Shown in pieces: positions 55,278 to 64,000 of a DNA stretch of 64,000 nt. The stretch comes from Colletotrichum lupini (taxonomy: Eukaryota; Ascomycota; Sordariomycetes; Glomerellales; Glomerellaceae), in contig NC_064676.1 in assembly GCF_023278565.1 (NCBI RefSeq), positions 7,440,001 through 7,504,000 of the forward strand. Reading direction: 5' to 3'. A model generated the notes under the pieces. The model searched no databases, was not told the DNA's origin, and saw only the letters and a program-made list of their open reading frames with translations. Position 1 is the first letter of the stretch. Each line of letters begins with the position of its first letter. Position numbers and translations under genes: made by a program.

Positions 55278-56588
55278 ATGCTGAACCGCCGTGGGCCAAT
55301 CTCAAAAATCGTCGGCAGCGCTGTCGATGCTGCAAAGAAATTCCAGGGAGATCAGAAACAACCGTCAGCAACGCAAAAAACCAACAATGTGCCCATACAG
55401 CCAGTCCAAGCAGGGCAATCAGTCGCATCTGGCCACACAACAGTAGCGCAACATCAAGCGATGGGGGATGATTCCGACGTTAACGAAGATTGGACCCGAG
55501 CACTGGATGAAGCCCAGCTAGCTCAGTCGCAGTCCTCCGGCAATCAGCATGGGGTACCAGTTGAAGACATCGAGGGAATGCTGACCGAATTCATCGTTCA
55601 CCACCCGCCACCAGAGACCTCTAACCTCGGAAGCGAGAAGCATGGTCTGTCAATGCCAGTCATACTCCCGCAACGTCGCCCCGAGTCTCGACACCGCGGT
55701 TTCGTGCGAGCTTACGCCCCGGTCCTACAAGAATGCGGCATAGATCAAGCCGCCTGGCTGGAGTTCCTCGACGGTTTCGAGAACAGCATCAAAGGAAGCC
55801 CGTGGTTCGGGGTCGTGAACGCTGGCGTCATGGGTGCAGATCTTGCTCACACAGTCGTTGGCGGGTTCGCGCCCATCACAATGCTGGTAACGCTCTCAGT
55901 GCAAACGGGGCTTGAGGCGTCGCGCAGGGGCTACGTGAACTACAAACAAAACAACTACCTCGAAGTCATGAACGAAAACTTTTTCAAACCTCGAGGCTTG
56001 TATGCCCTTGTTGTAAAGTACAAGCCGTCTAGCAGCGAAGTCGTGGAGAACATCGATCTGGATCACAATATCACCCAGGCCGTAGAAGGCAGCGAGAAAC
56101 AGAGCAAGTGGAAGAAGCTACTGCACTCGGGTTCGAGTACAACAAAGAGCGAGGCCGAGATCCCCGAGCCAGCGCCGCTCGTCTTTCCTCAACTCGACAA
56201 GATGGATGAAGGGCAAAAGCAAAACATGGTGAAGAAGTTCGGAGACTCCATCTCGAAGTACTACGATCGAAAGGCGACAGACAGATTCAGGAAAGAACAT
56301 CCTGATTCAAAGCTCATGCAAGAGGATTCATCTGAAGAAGAAGGTCTAGAGGCTTCGAGTTCGACGGAGGGACACAAGGGCCCCATTCGACGTCTGAAGC
56401 AGAGACGCCAGGAACGCTTCGAGGCGTCAGGCAGAGAGCGAAAATTTGGAAAGGAAGCTCGCGAGAAGCGGAAGAGAAACCGGCCGCTGAAGAAGTTGAT
56501 GCGGCAAGATGCTCTGTACCTGATGGTCGTCAACCTCCCAACTGCGGATGAGATGGATGCGGTCCTTGCTCAAGTCGAAGGACAGTGA
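55278..56588 (+). CDS. Conserved fungal protein of unknown function
   Basis: Single exon of 436 residues starting MLNRRGPISKIVGSAVDAAKKFQ. I do not recognise a named domain. The N-terminal 130 residues are polar and probably disordered. The central part (about 140-265) looks folded, with RGFVRAYAPVLQECGI, WLEFLDGFENSIKGSPWF, and a hydrophobic stretch (GGFAPITMLVTLSVQTG) that could be a membrane or buried helix, followed by NNYLEVMNENFFKPRGLYALVV. The C-terminal 100 residues alternate acidic (EDSSEEEGLEASSS) and strongly basic (RRLKQRRQERF, KREKR-like) segments, compatible with a nuclear signal or coiled coil, and end in LYLMVVNLP. Proteins of this kind are frequent and unnamed in filamentous ascomycetes. 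No function should be assigned. Confidence 0.8.
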   Translation: MLNRRGPISKIVGSAVDAAKKFQGDQKQPSATQKTNNVPIQPVQAGQSVASGHTTVAQHQAMGDDSDVNEDWTRALDEAQLAQSQSSGNQHGVPVEDIEGMLTEFIVHHPPPETSNLGSEKHGLSMPVILPQRRPESRHRGFVRAYAPVLQECGIDQAAWLEFLDGFENSIKGSPWFGVVNAGVMGADLAHTVVGGFAPITMLVTLSVQTGLEASRRGYVNYKQNNYLEVMNENFFKPRGLYALVVKYKPSSSEVVENIDLDHNITQAVEGSEKQSKWKKLLHSGSSTTKSEAEIPEPAPLVFPQLDKMDEGQKQNMVKKFGDSISKYYDRKATDRFRKEHPDSKLMQEDSSEEEGLEASSSTEGHKGPIRRLKQRRQERFEASGRERKFGKEAREKRKRNRPLKKLMRQDALYLMVVNLPTADEMDAVLAQVEGQ

Positions 56589-56708
56589 GTGAGCTCTTAA
56601 ATGACAAAGGGTGTATCTAGATAGACTTCTTAATTTCCTGTGAGGAACAGGGTGTTAATGTCTCCGTCTTTCATAGATCTGAATTTCATACTAAATAGCC
56701 AATTACGC

Positions 56709-58460
56709 CTACATCGATTTCGTATCAACATTGTGCACCCCCTTTCCAGTGACTGAAATCTCTTGTGAGGCCGAATCTTCCATGCTCGCCTCTAGAATCC
56801 TAGGTCCTTCGAACTTTGCAGCAATTTCTTCCAGCTTGAGTCCTTTGGTCTCCACAAAGGTAAAGTATGCTATTACAAGAAAGATTACATTCCAGGAAGC
56901 GTTGATGAAGTAGAATTTCCACCCCAAATCTGCCATAGCGTATGCCATAGTAAATGAAGCCAGCAGACTACCCTATGTTAGAAGAGAGTCTTGAAATAAA
57001 TGGTGTGGTAAACTTGCCCGAATCCAGAGTCCAGCATACGGAAGATTGCGATCCCCGTAGCTCGAAGCTTGTACTGCGAAACCTCCGTGGGATATAGACT
57101 GGTCATTGGTGTGATGGAAAAGGCGTAGAACCCTTGGAATAGGAAGATGACTGCAATCGTGCCGTAGATTCCAGATTGATTGGTTGATTCACCATATGCT
57201 ACAGAGATATTAACCATTGACCTTCGCTCAGGTCACGTTCACGGCAGCTATGCCGGGCGAAGGCGTGGATCAGAACTCACTCTTAATGAGGCCTCCCGTA
57301 ATGTAGAGCATGGCAATCATACCGCCCACACCAACGAAGGTTTGCTTCCTTCTGCCTAAAATGTCGAGCATGAAGCTGCCAAAGACCGCAACAGCAAATG
57401 ACCAACAGTTCAGGATGACTTGAATCTGTGTTTGCTTCACTGTGTCCCTAATACCAGCCTGACTCAAGATCTTGGTCAGGTAAGACCTAGCCCCGGTAAG
57501 CGAAAGTAGAAGTCAAGGTATCTGAAGGATGGCACCTACGAGATGATGAAGTTGCCAAACATGTTGATCATGGGGCCAAATGTGCAAAGAATGGCGAGGC
57601 GTTTCCGATTGGCGGGCGTAGATACGATCTCTCTCCATGGGTTTCGAGGATACTCCTCTTCCTCCTTCTTCATAATGCTTCTGATCTCATGCAAACTCGC
57701 CCGTCCTTGCTGAATATCCTCGACGCCCTTACCTTGCATGATCACGAGAACCTCAAGAGCCTCATCATCATGGCCTTTCGCAATCAGCCAGCGTGGGGAC
57801 TCCGGAACGAATGGCACCAGTATCACTGCCAACAAGCTTGGCACGAACTGAAGAAGAGAGGGAAGACGCCAAGACCAAGTGCTCTGGATGTTTTGGCTGC
57901 CGTAGTTGACAATGGCTGAGGCCAAGCTTCCCACATAGAAACAAGAAAAGAACAGACCGAGAATTCGGCCGCGCTTGCGAGCTGGCAGAAGTTCTCCGAG
58001 CAAAGTGGGAGCAGCGCCGTTGCTGATTGCAGAGCCGATGCCAACGATGATTCGAGCGATGACGAACATGGCAATGTTTTGCGCGGCGGCTTGGAGAATA
58101 ATGCCGATTACTGTGATGACTGATGCGACGAGGATAGCTCTTCGACGTCCAAAGTAATCTGGCACCGGCTGCATCAAAAAGGCGCCCAGAATGCCTCCCA
58201 TCCATGATGCAGCGTTGTTGAGACCTTCCAATGCAGGGGTCAAGTGGAAGTATTCGGTGTACGAGGGGAGGATAAGGAGGCCGTTCATGACTGAGGCATC
58301 GTATCCTAGAGTCTTTCATCTCCTGGTTAGTAAAATGCTTCAGTTTTTGGGGAACTGTACTTACTGCCGAGTTAACAATGGCTACAGCCAGAAGCAAAGG
58401 AGACAACACCTTCAAGTTGGCCGGTACCAACCTGGAGACATGTTTACGCTCAAAACCCAT
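56709..58460 (-). CDS. MFS sugar-porter family transporter
   Basis: Five exons: 58460-58365, 58312-57540, 57486-57281, 57198-57014 and 56972-56709, giving 507 residues. Signatures: TLGYDASVMNGLL in helix 1, DYFGRRRAIL, RIIVGIGSAISNGAAPTLLGEL, VPESPRWLIAKG in the central loop, LDILGRRKQ, and FVETKGLKLEEIAAKFEG at the end. This is the hexose/lactose-permease-like branch of PF00083 with twelve helices in the plasma membrane. The acceptor at 57199-57200 is the only one that keeps the frame. The last intron (56973-57013) is only 41 nt with donor GTTTAC, so that splice needs checking. It is divergent from the DUF1479 gene across a 491-bp promoter carrying two tandem dimers of CTCGGGCGAG. Confidence 0.85.
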
Positions 58461-58611
58461 GTTGCTAATGAGTGTCTTTGGAAATGAATTGCCTGACTTC
58501 TCTTCATTATCATTCTATATTGTCGCATGGCTTCTTGATCGCCCTTATATCCCATTAATTGTGAGTCGTGGTGATTTGTGATCTGCTCAAGTTGATTGGC
58601 TGTCTCGAGGC

Positions 58612-58631
58612 CTCGGGTGAGTTCGGGCGAG
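58612..58631 (+). promoter_or_regulatory. Tandem dimer of the YTCGGGYGAG element
   Basis: Two head-to-tail 10-bp units without spacer. The same dimer design occurs at 58728-58747 and at 62529-62548. Confidence 0.55.
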
Positions 58632-58727
58632 CCTATCGTGGTCCACTTGGTAACTACCGGCTGGCACAGAGTTACTATCCCAGATTGTCATCGCGGGGAA
58701 ATGTCACCTTTCATACGAGCTTATTCA

Positions 58728-58747
58728 CTCGGGCGAGCTCGGGCGGG
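58728..58747 (+). promoter_or_regulatory. Second tandem dimer of the YTCGGGYGAG element
   Basis: CTCGGGCGAG followed directly by CTCGGGCGGG, 205 bp before the DUF1479 start codon. Confidence 0.55.
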
Positions 58748-58951
58748 TCTTGACAGACTGAATTATCGGCTAGGCCGCCAGCGCGACTTGACATGGGCCG
58801 TCTTGGGGTATGGAAGATCGGATCGAAAATGCGGGATGACGGGCGGTGAATGATAAGCTACTTAAGATGGCATTTCTCATGCTTTTGGCCGCTAACGTAT
58901 TCAAAACCCAGCTCATCAGAAATCTGAAGCAGCACAAGATTCCTTTCAAAG

Positions 58952-60313
58952 ATGCCCGGAAGCGTCCGAGAGTGGCCCGCATGGCCGGAATACACCGACA
59001 AGGATCCCCTTGAACCAAAAGATCCCGACTTTCTTGACACTAAGAAGGCAATCATATCCCAGTATGGTGCCGGGGCGTTGAGAGAAAGCTGGGTTCGAGT
59101 CTGTGAACAGCTCAAGTCGGTCACGGATGAGATAGTCGACAAGGGTCGAAGCATCATTCCAGTCTTCGACGCCCACATGCTGCTCGACAAGGGTCTTACG
59201 GAAGCCGAAAGGGATGATGTGAAGAGAGTCGGCACATTTGTCATTCGTGGGGTCGTTCCCAAGACCGAAATAGTTCAACACTACGCAGATCTCAAAAACT
59301 ACGTCGCCGAAAATAAGCAGAAGATCCAGGGATGGCCAAAAGAGACTCCCTCGATGCTGATGCTGTACGATTCACCCACTCAGAACGCCATAAGATCGCA
59401 CCCAAACCACCTTCAACTTCAACGCCTCCTCAACCAGCTTTGGCACGATGAAAGTGGTGAAGATACTTCGCCAGACCCTTTAGTGTACTATGATGGAGTA
59501 CGAGATAGACCTCCGCGACAAGAATTCCTCGGACTCGGGCCGCACATTGACGCCGGGAGCCTAGCTCGATGGGCAGATGCGGCATACAGAGAGGTGTACG
59601 GCAGCATCTTTTCCGGAAAACCTGAGCTACACGATCCATACGACCTCAGCCTAAGAAAAGTCGCGAACCAAGAGTTGTATCCAGGCGTTGCCCATTCATC
59701 GGTCTTCCGCTCATTCCAGGGGTGGACTGCCTTGACACGGACTGCCCCAAGCGAGGGAACGCTGCTCGTCTACCCCAACGTGGCTACTGTCATTGCATAC
59801 ATGGTGCTGAGACCGTTTTTCAGGCCTCCTGTCGACTCTGCGGATATGATGGATGCGACCAAGTGGACTCTCGATGACTCCGGCTTTTTTCCTGGAACGT
59901 TCAAGACCCAGAGCCAGCGGCTTAGTCGCTCATCGCATCCACATCTGAGACTATCAGAGTGCCTAATTCATGTACCGAAGATGGAGCCGGGCGACACTGT
60001 CTGGTGGCATGCTGATGTAAGTTTTGATGTGTTTTAGATTCAGCAGCCGCTAATCGTGTTTATGCAGGTCTGCCATGCAGTTGATCCGGTGCACGAGGGA
60101 TCACAGAACGCATCTGTCTTATACATTGCCGCATGCCCCACCACTACAAACAACAAGACATATGTGAAGAGGCAATTGTCCGAGACTCTTGCTGGAAGGC
60201 CACCGCCAGACCAGCAAGAAGGAAATGGCTTGGATGAAAGGACACTCAGGGGATACGTGGGACTGCAGGATCTGAGTGCTGAGGCAAAGCGTGCGTTTGG
60301 TTTTGGGTTGTGA
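58952..60313 (+). CDS. DUF1479 family protein, predicted Fe(II)/2-oxoglutarate dioxygenase
   Basis: Two exons: 58952-60016 and 60068-60313, giving 436 residues. It starts MPGSVREWPAWPEY. The family (PF07350, as in bacterial YbiU) has the cupin-like fold of 2-oxoglutarate oxygenases. The iron ligands read as H and D in GLGPHIDAGSLARW and the distal H in WWHAD-VCHAVDPVHEG. TFVIRGVVP and LYDSPTQNAIRSH are further family hallmarks. The substrate of fungal DUF1479 proteins is not established to my knowledge. It lies between a transporter gene and a regulator next to guanine deaminase, and shares promoter elements with both promoters, so a role in use of a nucleobase-like or sugar-linked compound is suggested (inference). 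Length is normal for the family. Confidence 0.88.
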
Positions 60314-60371
60314 AGTCCATGGGGCCAACCTGAAGACAAGACAAGAAAAATACTACTTGTTTCTATGATTC

Positions 60372-62302
60372 TCACTGTAACTCCATGTTAGCCTCATGCA
60401 GTGAAGACCTGAGGATGGCAACTGCCGTCTCTGCTATGGCGTTGCGTGATTTGACCTCGTCCAGGTATTCAATGGCGAGTTGCACCTCGTCCGTTAAGTC
60501 AACTTCAGCCCCGGCTTTTGCTCTATGGGATTCTCTGAGAAGAAAGATGGCAGCAACGAAGATGTGCATCGACAAAGCCCTTCAAAGCGAGTTAGAGCCT
60601 CTCCGGGCATTACGATATTCGGAGACTTACCACTGTCGTCGCATTGAGACTGGCTGATCCCAGTTATGGGTAATCCAGATGATATCCATAGCAGAACGAA
60701 TACACACTGCCCGTGCCCAATCATACAGACCGGGAGCTGCTAGCCACTCCTTTTGTAATGAACGATTGATGCGCATACGATGGTGCAGAAGCACGAGACT
60801 GATGTCGAAACGTTGCCATTTGATCCAGGGGTGGGTTAGCTCTAGCTCCTGCATTTCTTCGGGTTTGCCACTATCGGGTTGGAGATGGTTGGGCAAGGTG
60901 TTGATGACCTCTGCTAGTTCATCATCAGCTAGGCGAACGACTTCAGCCACTGATCGCGTGCCCTCCCGTAGTGCTGATCTAAATCTATGATAGACAGTCG
61001 AGGTTCGTGCCATGAATATGTGATACAGCACTGGGTGAGGACCTTCGTGATCAGATTCTGCCCAAGGCAGTGGAACATTGAAGTCTCCTTCGTCTACTTG
61101 AGGCACATAGTAAGGGACCGCAAGCCTATGTCGAGAATGAGCACTGCCTCTCTCACCTCACTTCTGAACGGAGACCTACCATTCACAAATGATCAAGGTC
61201 CACCATAGACGCCTTTGAGCTTCGAGGCCCAGCTCCGTAGGGGGACGTGGAGCTTGAGTGCCGTCCAGCCCGAGATTCTGTGCGATTCGTATTGCGCAGC
61301 TCCAGAGATGACGATATAGATCAGAATCTCCGAAATTGTGGAAGCACATGCCAAGTACTGCAATCGCCTGAACAGGGCGAATTGTGCTACTTCTCATATA
61401 ATCTGCTTCTTCGAGACAGAACATGGCAGTCCTGTACCACTGTTGTAGCATACTTCCAATGTCTCCTGAGTGCCGACGGACACAGTCAGACGTGGGCGCA
61501 TAAAGTTGAAAAGGCGGGCATGGCTTCACCTGCAGGAAGTATCTCCCGAGCTTCCTTGTCATCCATCATCAATAGGGCAGCCTACTAGAGGCAGTCAGAT
61601 CAGTGCTGTGACCTCGGAAAGATTGGTTCACGTAGGGACTGACCGTGATAACACTGAAATACACTGATAACCAACCAGGATCGCAATCAGACAAGACAGT
61701 GCCCTTTTCTAAATTATCCATAAACTGAGTATGTTCTTGATCGAACTCGGGATATTCAAGGGCATAGTGGACCCAGGAATTCCACTTCTTGTCATAAGCG
61801 ATTAGCAGCTCGCTAGACTTTCGGCAGGGTACGTCAACCGTACTCCATCCTCGGCGATGTCGAGACACCTGTGAAGATGATGGAGACTTGAATACCATTT
61901 CCTCCAGCGGGTCATGGCACTCCAACAAGTTTTGCGCAGTCCTCGGCTTTCGAAACGACGAATCAGAAGCGGAGCGGACCTGAGAGGCTTCAAGAGCTGT
62001 TCTTAGTCGCCGATTTTCCTGAACCAGCTCATCATATGTCGGCAACTTGACTGGATCTTTCCCTCTATGATTCAAACACCAGTCAGCTTATTAGAGAGAA
62101 TATGCCCCAGATTGAGAAGCGACCTTGTAACTTCACCCCGCACCATCACGAGCTCTCGTGAGCATGTTTCAGGCATACCCTGGCGAATGCAAGTTGAGCA
62201 CGGTAATCTTTTATCGCACTTGACCTTACGAGTAGCGCAGGATCGACAACTTCGTGGGGCGCGCTGTGTCTTGCGATATGAAGACGGAGTATCAGACGAC
62301 AT
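60372..62302 (-). CDS. Zn2Cys6 transcription factor with fungal_trans domain
   Basis: Six exons: 62302-62124, 62064-61644, 61581-61530, 61465-61180, 61125-60631 and 60579-60372, giving 546 residues. The cluster is CRSCATRKVKC then LPCSTCIRQGMPETC at residues 19-48. A coiled-coil linker (YDELVQENRRLRTALEASQ) follows at about 70-90, typical of dimeric binders. The middle homology region includes RPVQAIAVLGMCFHNFG, RHLWSCAIRIAQNLGLDG and LEAQRRLWWTLIICEWLAV, the PF04082 core. It is nuclear and expected to bind CGG-containing sites. Its promoter, shared with guanine deaminase, has the tandem dimer at 62529-62548, so it may control itself and the nearby genes. The first donor (GTCGCT) is weak but gives the only open frame. 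Confidence 0.88.
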
Positions 62303-62795
62303 ATCTGGATTTCTTGATAGAGATCACTCCACATTTGGACGCGTCGAGCAGCGGTCTGGGCCGAGGCCACGTTAGTGGCGACAGAGATGTTCTCTCCAGC
62401 CACGAGCCTGGAATGGAAATCGAACAACAGGAACTCAAGGGTAATGTTGATGTTGTTTACTTTCCGGGCTCGTCATGTACGTCAAGAAATGAGACAAAGA
62501 TACGAGACGAGATGTTGAAAGGCGTGAACTCACCCGAACTCAGCCGAGAATTCCTTATCAGCGATGCGATAAGATAAGTCCGTTCTTATCTCGGAAGGAA
62601 CAACGGTACGTACTATGAGTGCACCGAATCCCCTCACATTGCTGGCCCTCGAATTTCATCAGATTCGATACCATCACCACATCACTCTCAATAAGATATT
62701 GCCTAGAATAGGCTCTTGAGCCGACAGACTCTACAGAATCTGCCAAGCGCTCTATTTTAAGGACCTCAAACACATAAGAGAAACACATCTTCAGC
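62303..62795. promoter_or_regulatory. Bidirectional promoter: Zn2Cys6 regulator and guanine deaminase
   Basis: No gene. It holds a tandem dimer at 62529-62548 that reads, on the minus strand, CTCGGCTGAG-TTCGGGTGAG, the same element as in the promoter at 58461-58951. Nothing else is recognised. Confidence 0.6.
62529..62548 (-). promoter_or_regulatory. Tandem dimer of the YTCGGGYGAG element before guanine deaminase
   Basis: CTCACCCGAA (62529-62538) and CTCAGCCGAG (62539-62548) are the reverse complement of TTCGGGTGAG and CTCGGCTGAG. One unit matches the consensus exactly and the other differs at one base. Confidence 0.5.
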
Positions 62796-64000
62796 ATGGC
62801 GTCAGCATTCCATGGAGCCGTCATCCACTCGCTTGGCCCAAACCAAGTTGAGATACTTGACAGCGCCGGAATCATTGTTGGATCTGATGGACTAATTTCT
62901 GAGTTCTACACCCAAATATCCATCGAAGAGCTGTCCGCAAAGCTGCCCGGCGATCAAAAAGTCAAGGTTCTTGCCAAAGGCCAATTCATATCCCCTGGTT
63001 TCATCGACACGCACAACCACGCTCCGCAATGGGCAATGAGAGGCCAAGGGCAGGGCCTTCATATCCTGGACTGGCTTGATCAAGTCACATTTCCCCACGA
63101 AGCTCGCTTCTCCGACCCTACATACGCCCGCAAGGTCTACGAGAGCTGCGTTAAGGGCTTCCTCAAGCAAGGCATTACGACCGCTTCCTACTACGGGTCA
63201 AAACACGCCGAGGCAACAAAGATTTTGGCCGACATCTGCCATAAGCTGAACCAGCGGGCCTTCGTAGGAAAGTGTAACATGGATCGTAACGCTCCAAGCT
63301 ACCTCCATGATGAATCAGCTGAATCGTCTCTGAAGGAAACGGAGGAGTGCGTCAAACACATTCGACAGATTGACCCGACCGGACAGCTGATTCGCCCTGT
63401 CTTGACTCCCAGATTCGCTATTTGTTGCACCCCCGACTTGCTCGAAGGTCTGGGTCAGATGGCATCCCAAGACCCAGAGCTAGCGATTCAAACGCATTTC
63501 AATGAAGCCGAGCAGGAGATCAAGGCGACAAGAGAGCTATTCCCACAGTTTTCCAGCGAGGCAGACCTCTACCAACACTATGGTCTCCTGAACCAGCGTT
63601 CAATTCTTGCACATTGCACCTTCATGACAGACTACGAGATGGAAAGGGTCAAGGAGCTTCAGTGCGGTGTTGCACACTGCCCCATTTCGAACATGACAGT
63701 TGGAGGAGGCTTCATGGCGGCCTCCATACGTCAGTTTCTGACCAAGGGGATCAAGGTTGGCCTTGGAACCGACAGTGGTGGCGGATTTTCGTCAAGCATG
63801 CTCGACAGCGTCCGTCAGGCAATCATAGCTTCCAACGCACGCGAGGTCATGTCAGGCGGCAAAGACAAGGCGCTGTCTCTAGACGAGGTTTTCTACCTTT
63901 CGACTCTCGGTGGAGCTCAGGTGTGTTGTCTCGAAGACAAGGTTGGAAACTTCGCCATCGGCAAAGCGTTTGACGCGATACTGGTTACAAGCTCCCTTGA
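62796..64000 (+). CDS. GUD1: Guanine deaminase, 3' end cut by window edge
   Basis: The frame is open from ATG 62796 (MASAFHGAVIHSLG) to the window end, 401 codons without an intron. An estimated 60-70 residues are missing. The amidohydrolase fold has the metal site H73-x-H75 in PGFIDTHNHAPQ, then ILDWLDQVTFP, the active-site region VGKCNMDRNAPSYL, LTPRFAICCTPDLL, the metal histidines in QTHFNE and ILAHCTFM, and the metal aspartate in GLGTDSGG. These are the guanine deaminase (cytosolic zinc aminohydrolase) signatures. The enzyme turns guanine into xanthine and ammonia for purine salvage or nitrogen use. Divergent from the Zn2Cys6 regulator, with which it shares a putative element. Confidence 0.92.
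   Translation, partial: MASAFHGAVIHSLGPNQVEILDSAGIIVGSDGLISEFYTQISIEELSAKLPGDQKVKVLAKGQFISPGFIDTHNHAPQWAMRGQGQGLHILDWLDQVTFPHEARFSDPTYARKVYESCVKGFLKQGITTASYYGSKHAEATKILADICHKLNQRAFVGKCNMDRNAPSYLHDESAESSLKETEECVKHIRQIDPTGQLIRPVLTPRFAICCTPDLLEGLGQMASQDPELAIQTHFNEAEQEIKATRELFPQFSSEADLYQHYGLLNQRSILAHCTFMTDYEMERVKELQCGVAHCPISNMTVGGGFMAASIRQFLTKGIKVGLGTDSGGGFSSSMLDSVRQAIIASNAREVMSGGKDKALSLDEVFYLSTLGGAQVCCLEDKVGNFAIGKAFDAILVTSSL

Larger units (their letters stand above)
58461..58951. promoter_or_regulatory. Bidirectional promoter with two 10-bp tandem dimers
   Basis: No gene. CTCGGGTGAG-TTCGGGCGAG at 58612-58631 and CTCGGGCGAG-CTCGGGCGGG at 58728-58747 lie between the transporter and DUF1479 start codons. 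The unit is a near-dyad (CTCG-N2-CGAG). Confidence 0.6.

Overview
This window is nuclear DNA of a filamentous ascomycete (Pezizomycotina, most likely a Sordariomycete; the class is my inference). The evidence is short GT-AG introns of about 41-190 nt, fungal Zn2Cys6 and C2H2 regulators, a tRNA-Gly with a canonical intron after the anticodon, no operons, and kilobase-sized promoters. I read 24 protein genes and one tRNA gene. The genes at both window edges are cut. No transposon, rRNA, CRISPR or AT-rich repeat-mutated block was found. All exon models were built by hand from splice sites and reading phase, so exact ends should be read as predictions.

Left part (1-19,573), accessory in character: a truncated allantoate-permease-type MFS transporter, an intronless Fe(II)/2-oxoglutarate dioxygenase, a tRNA-Gly(GCC), a 3-hydroxyisobutyrate-dehydrogenase-like enzyme, an eEF1B-gamma-type GST, a C2H2 regulator, a second dioxygenase paralogous to the first but with five introns, a Zn2Cys6 regulator, a phytanoyl-CoA-dioxygenase-family enzyme, a quinate/sugar-type MFS transporter and a second GST. 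It looks like an oxidative specialised or catabolic cluster with no PKS, NRPS or terpene backbone gene. A 14-bp CGG-N7-CGG element occurs in the promoter between the Zn2Cys6 gene and the phytanoyl-CoA-type gene, and again inverted before the MFS gene, which suggests that at least these three are co-regulated.

Middle (19,574-46,703), mainly housekeeping: a 5.9-kb region without a convincing gene (it holds a 23-G run), trehalose-phosphatase TPS2, a 13-bp minisatellite, a secreted subtilase with a GC-AG intron, a BTB protein, a secreted GH3 glycosidase with unusual active-site residues, the mitochondrial ABC transporter ATM1, and a 1,555-residue CorA-type protein.

Right part (46,704-64,000): a dihydroflavonol-reductase-like enzyme next to an unusual P450, a 605-residue repeat protein, an unknown 436-residue fungal protein, and then a sugar-porter MFS, a DUF1479 dioxygenase, a Zn2Cys6 regulator and guanine deaminase (cut by the right edge). 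The last four are arranged as two divergent pairs. Both shared promoters carry tandem dimers of the same 10-bp element (consensus YTCGGGYGAG), which points to a small regulon, possibly for using a nucleobase-like compound.
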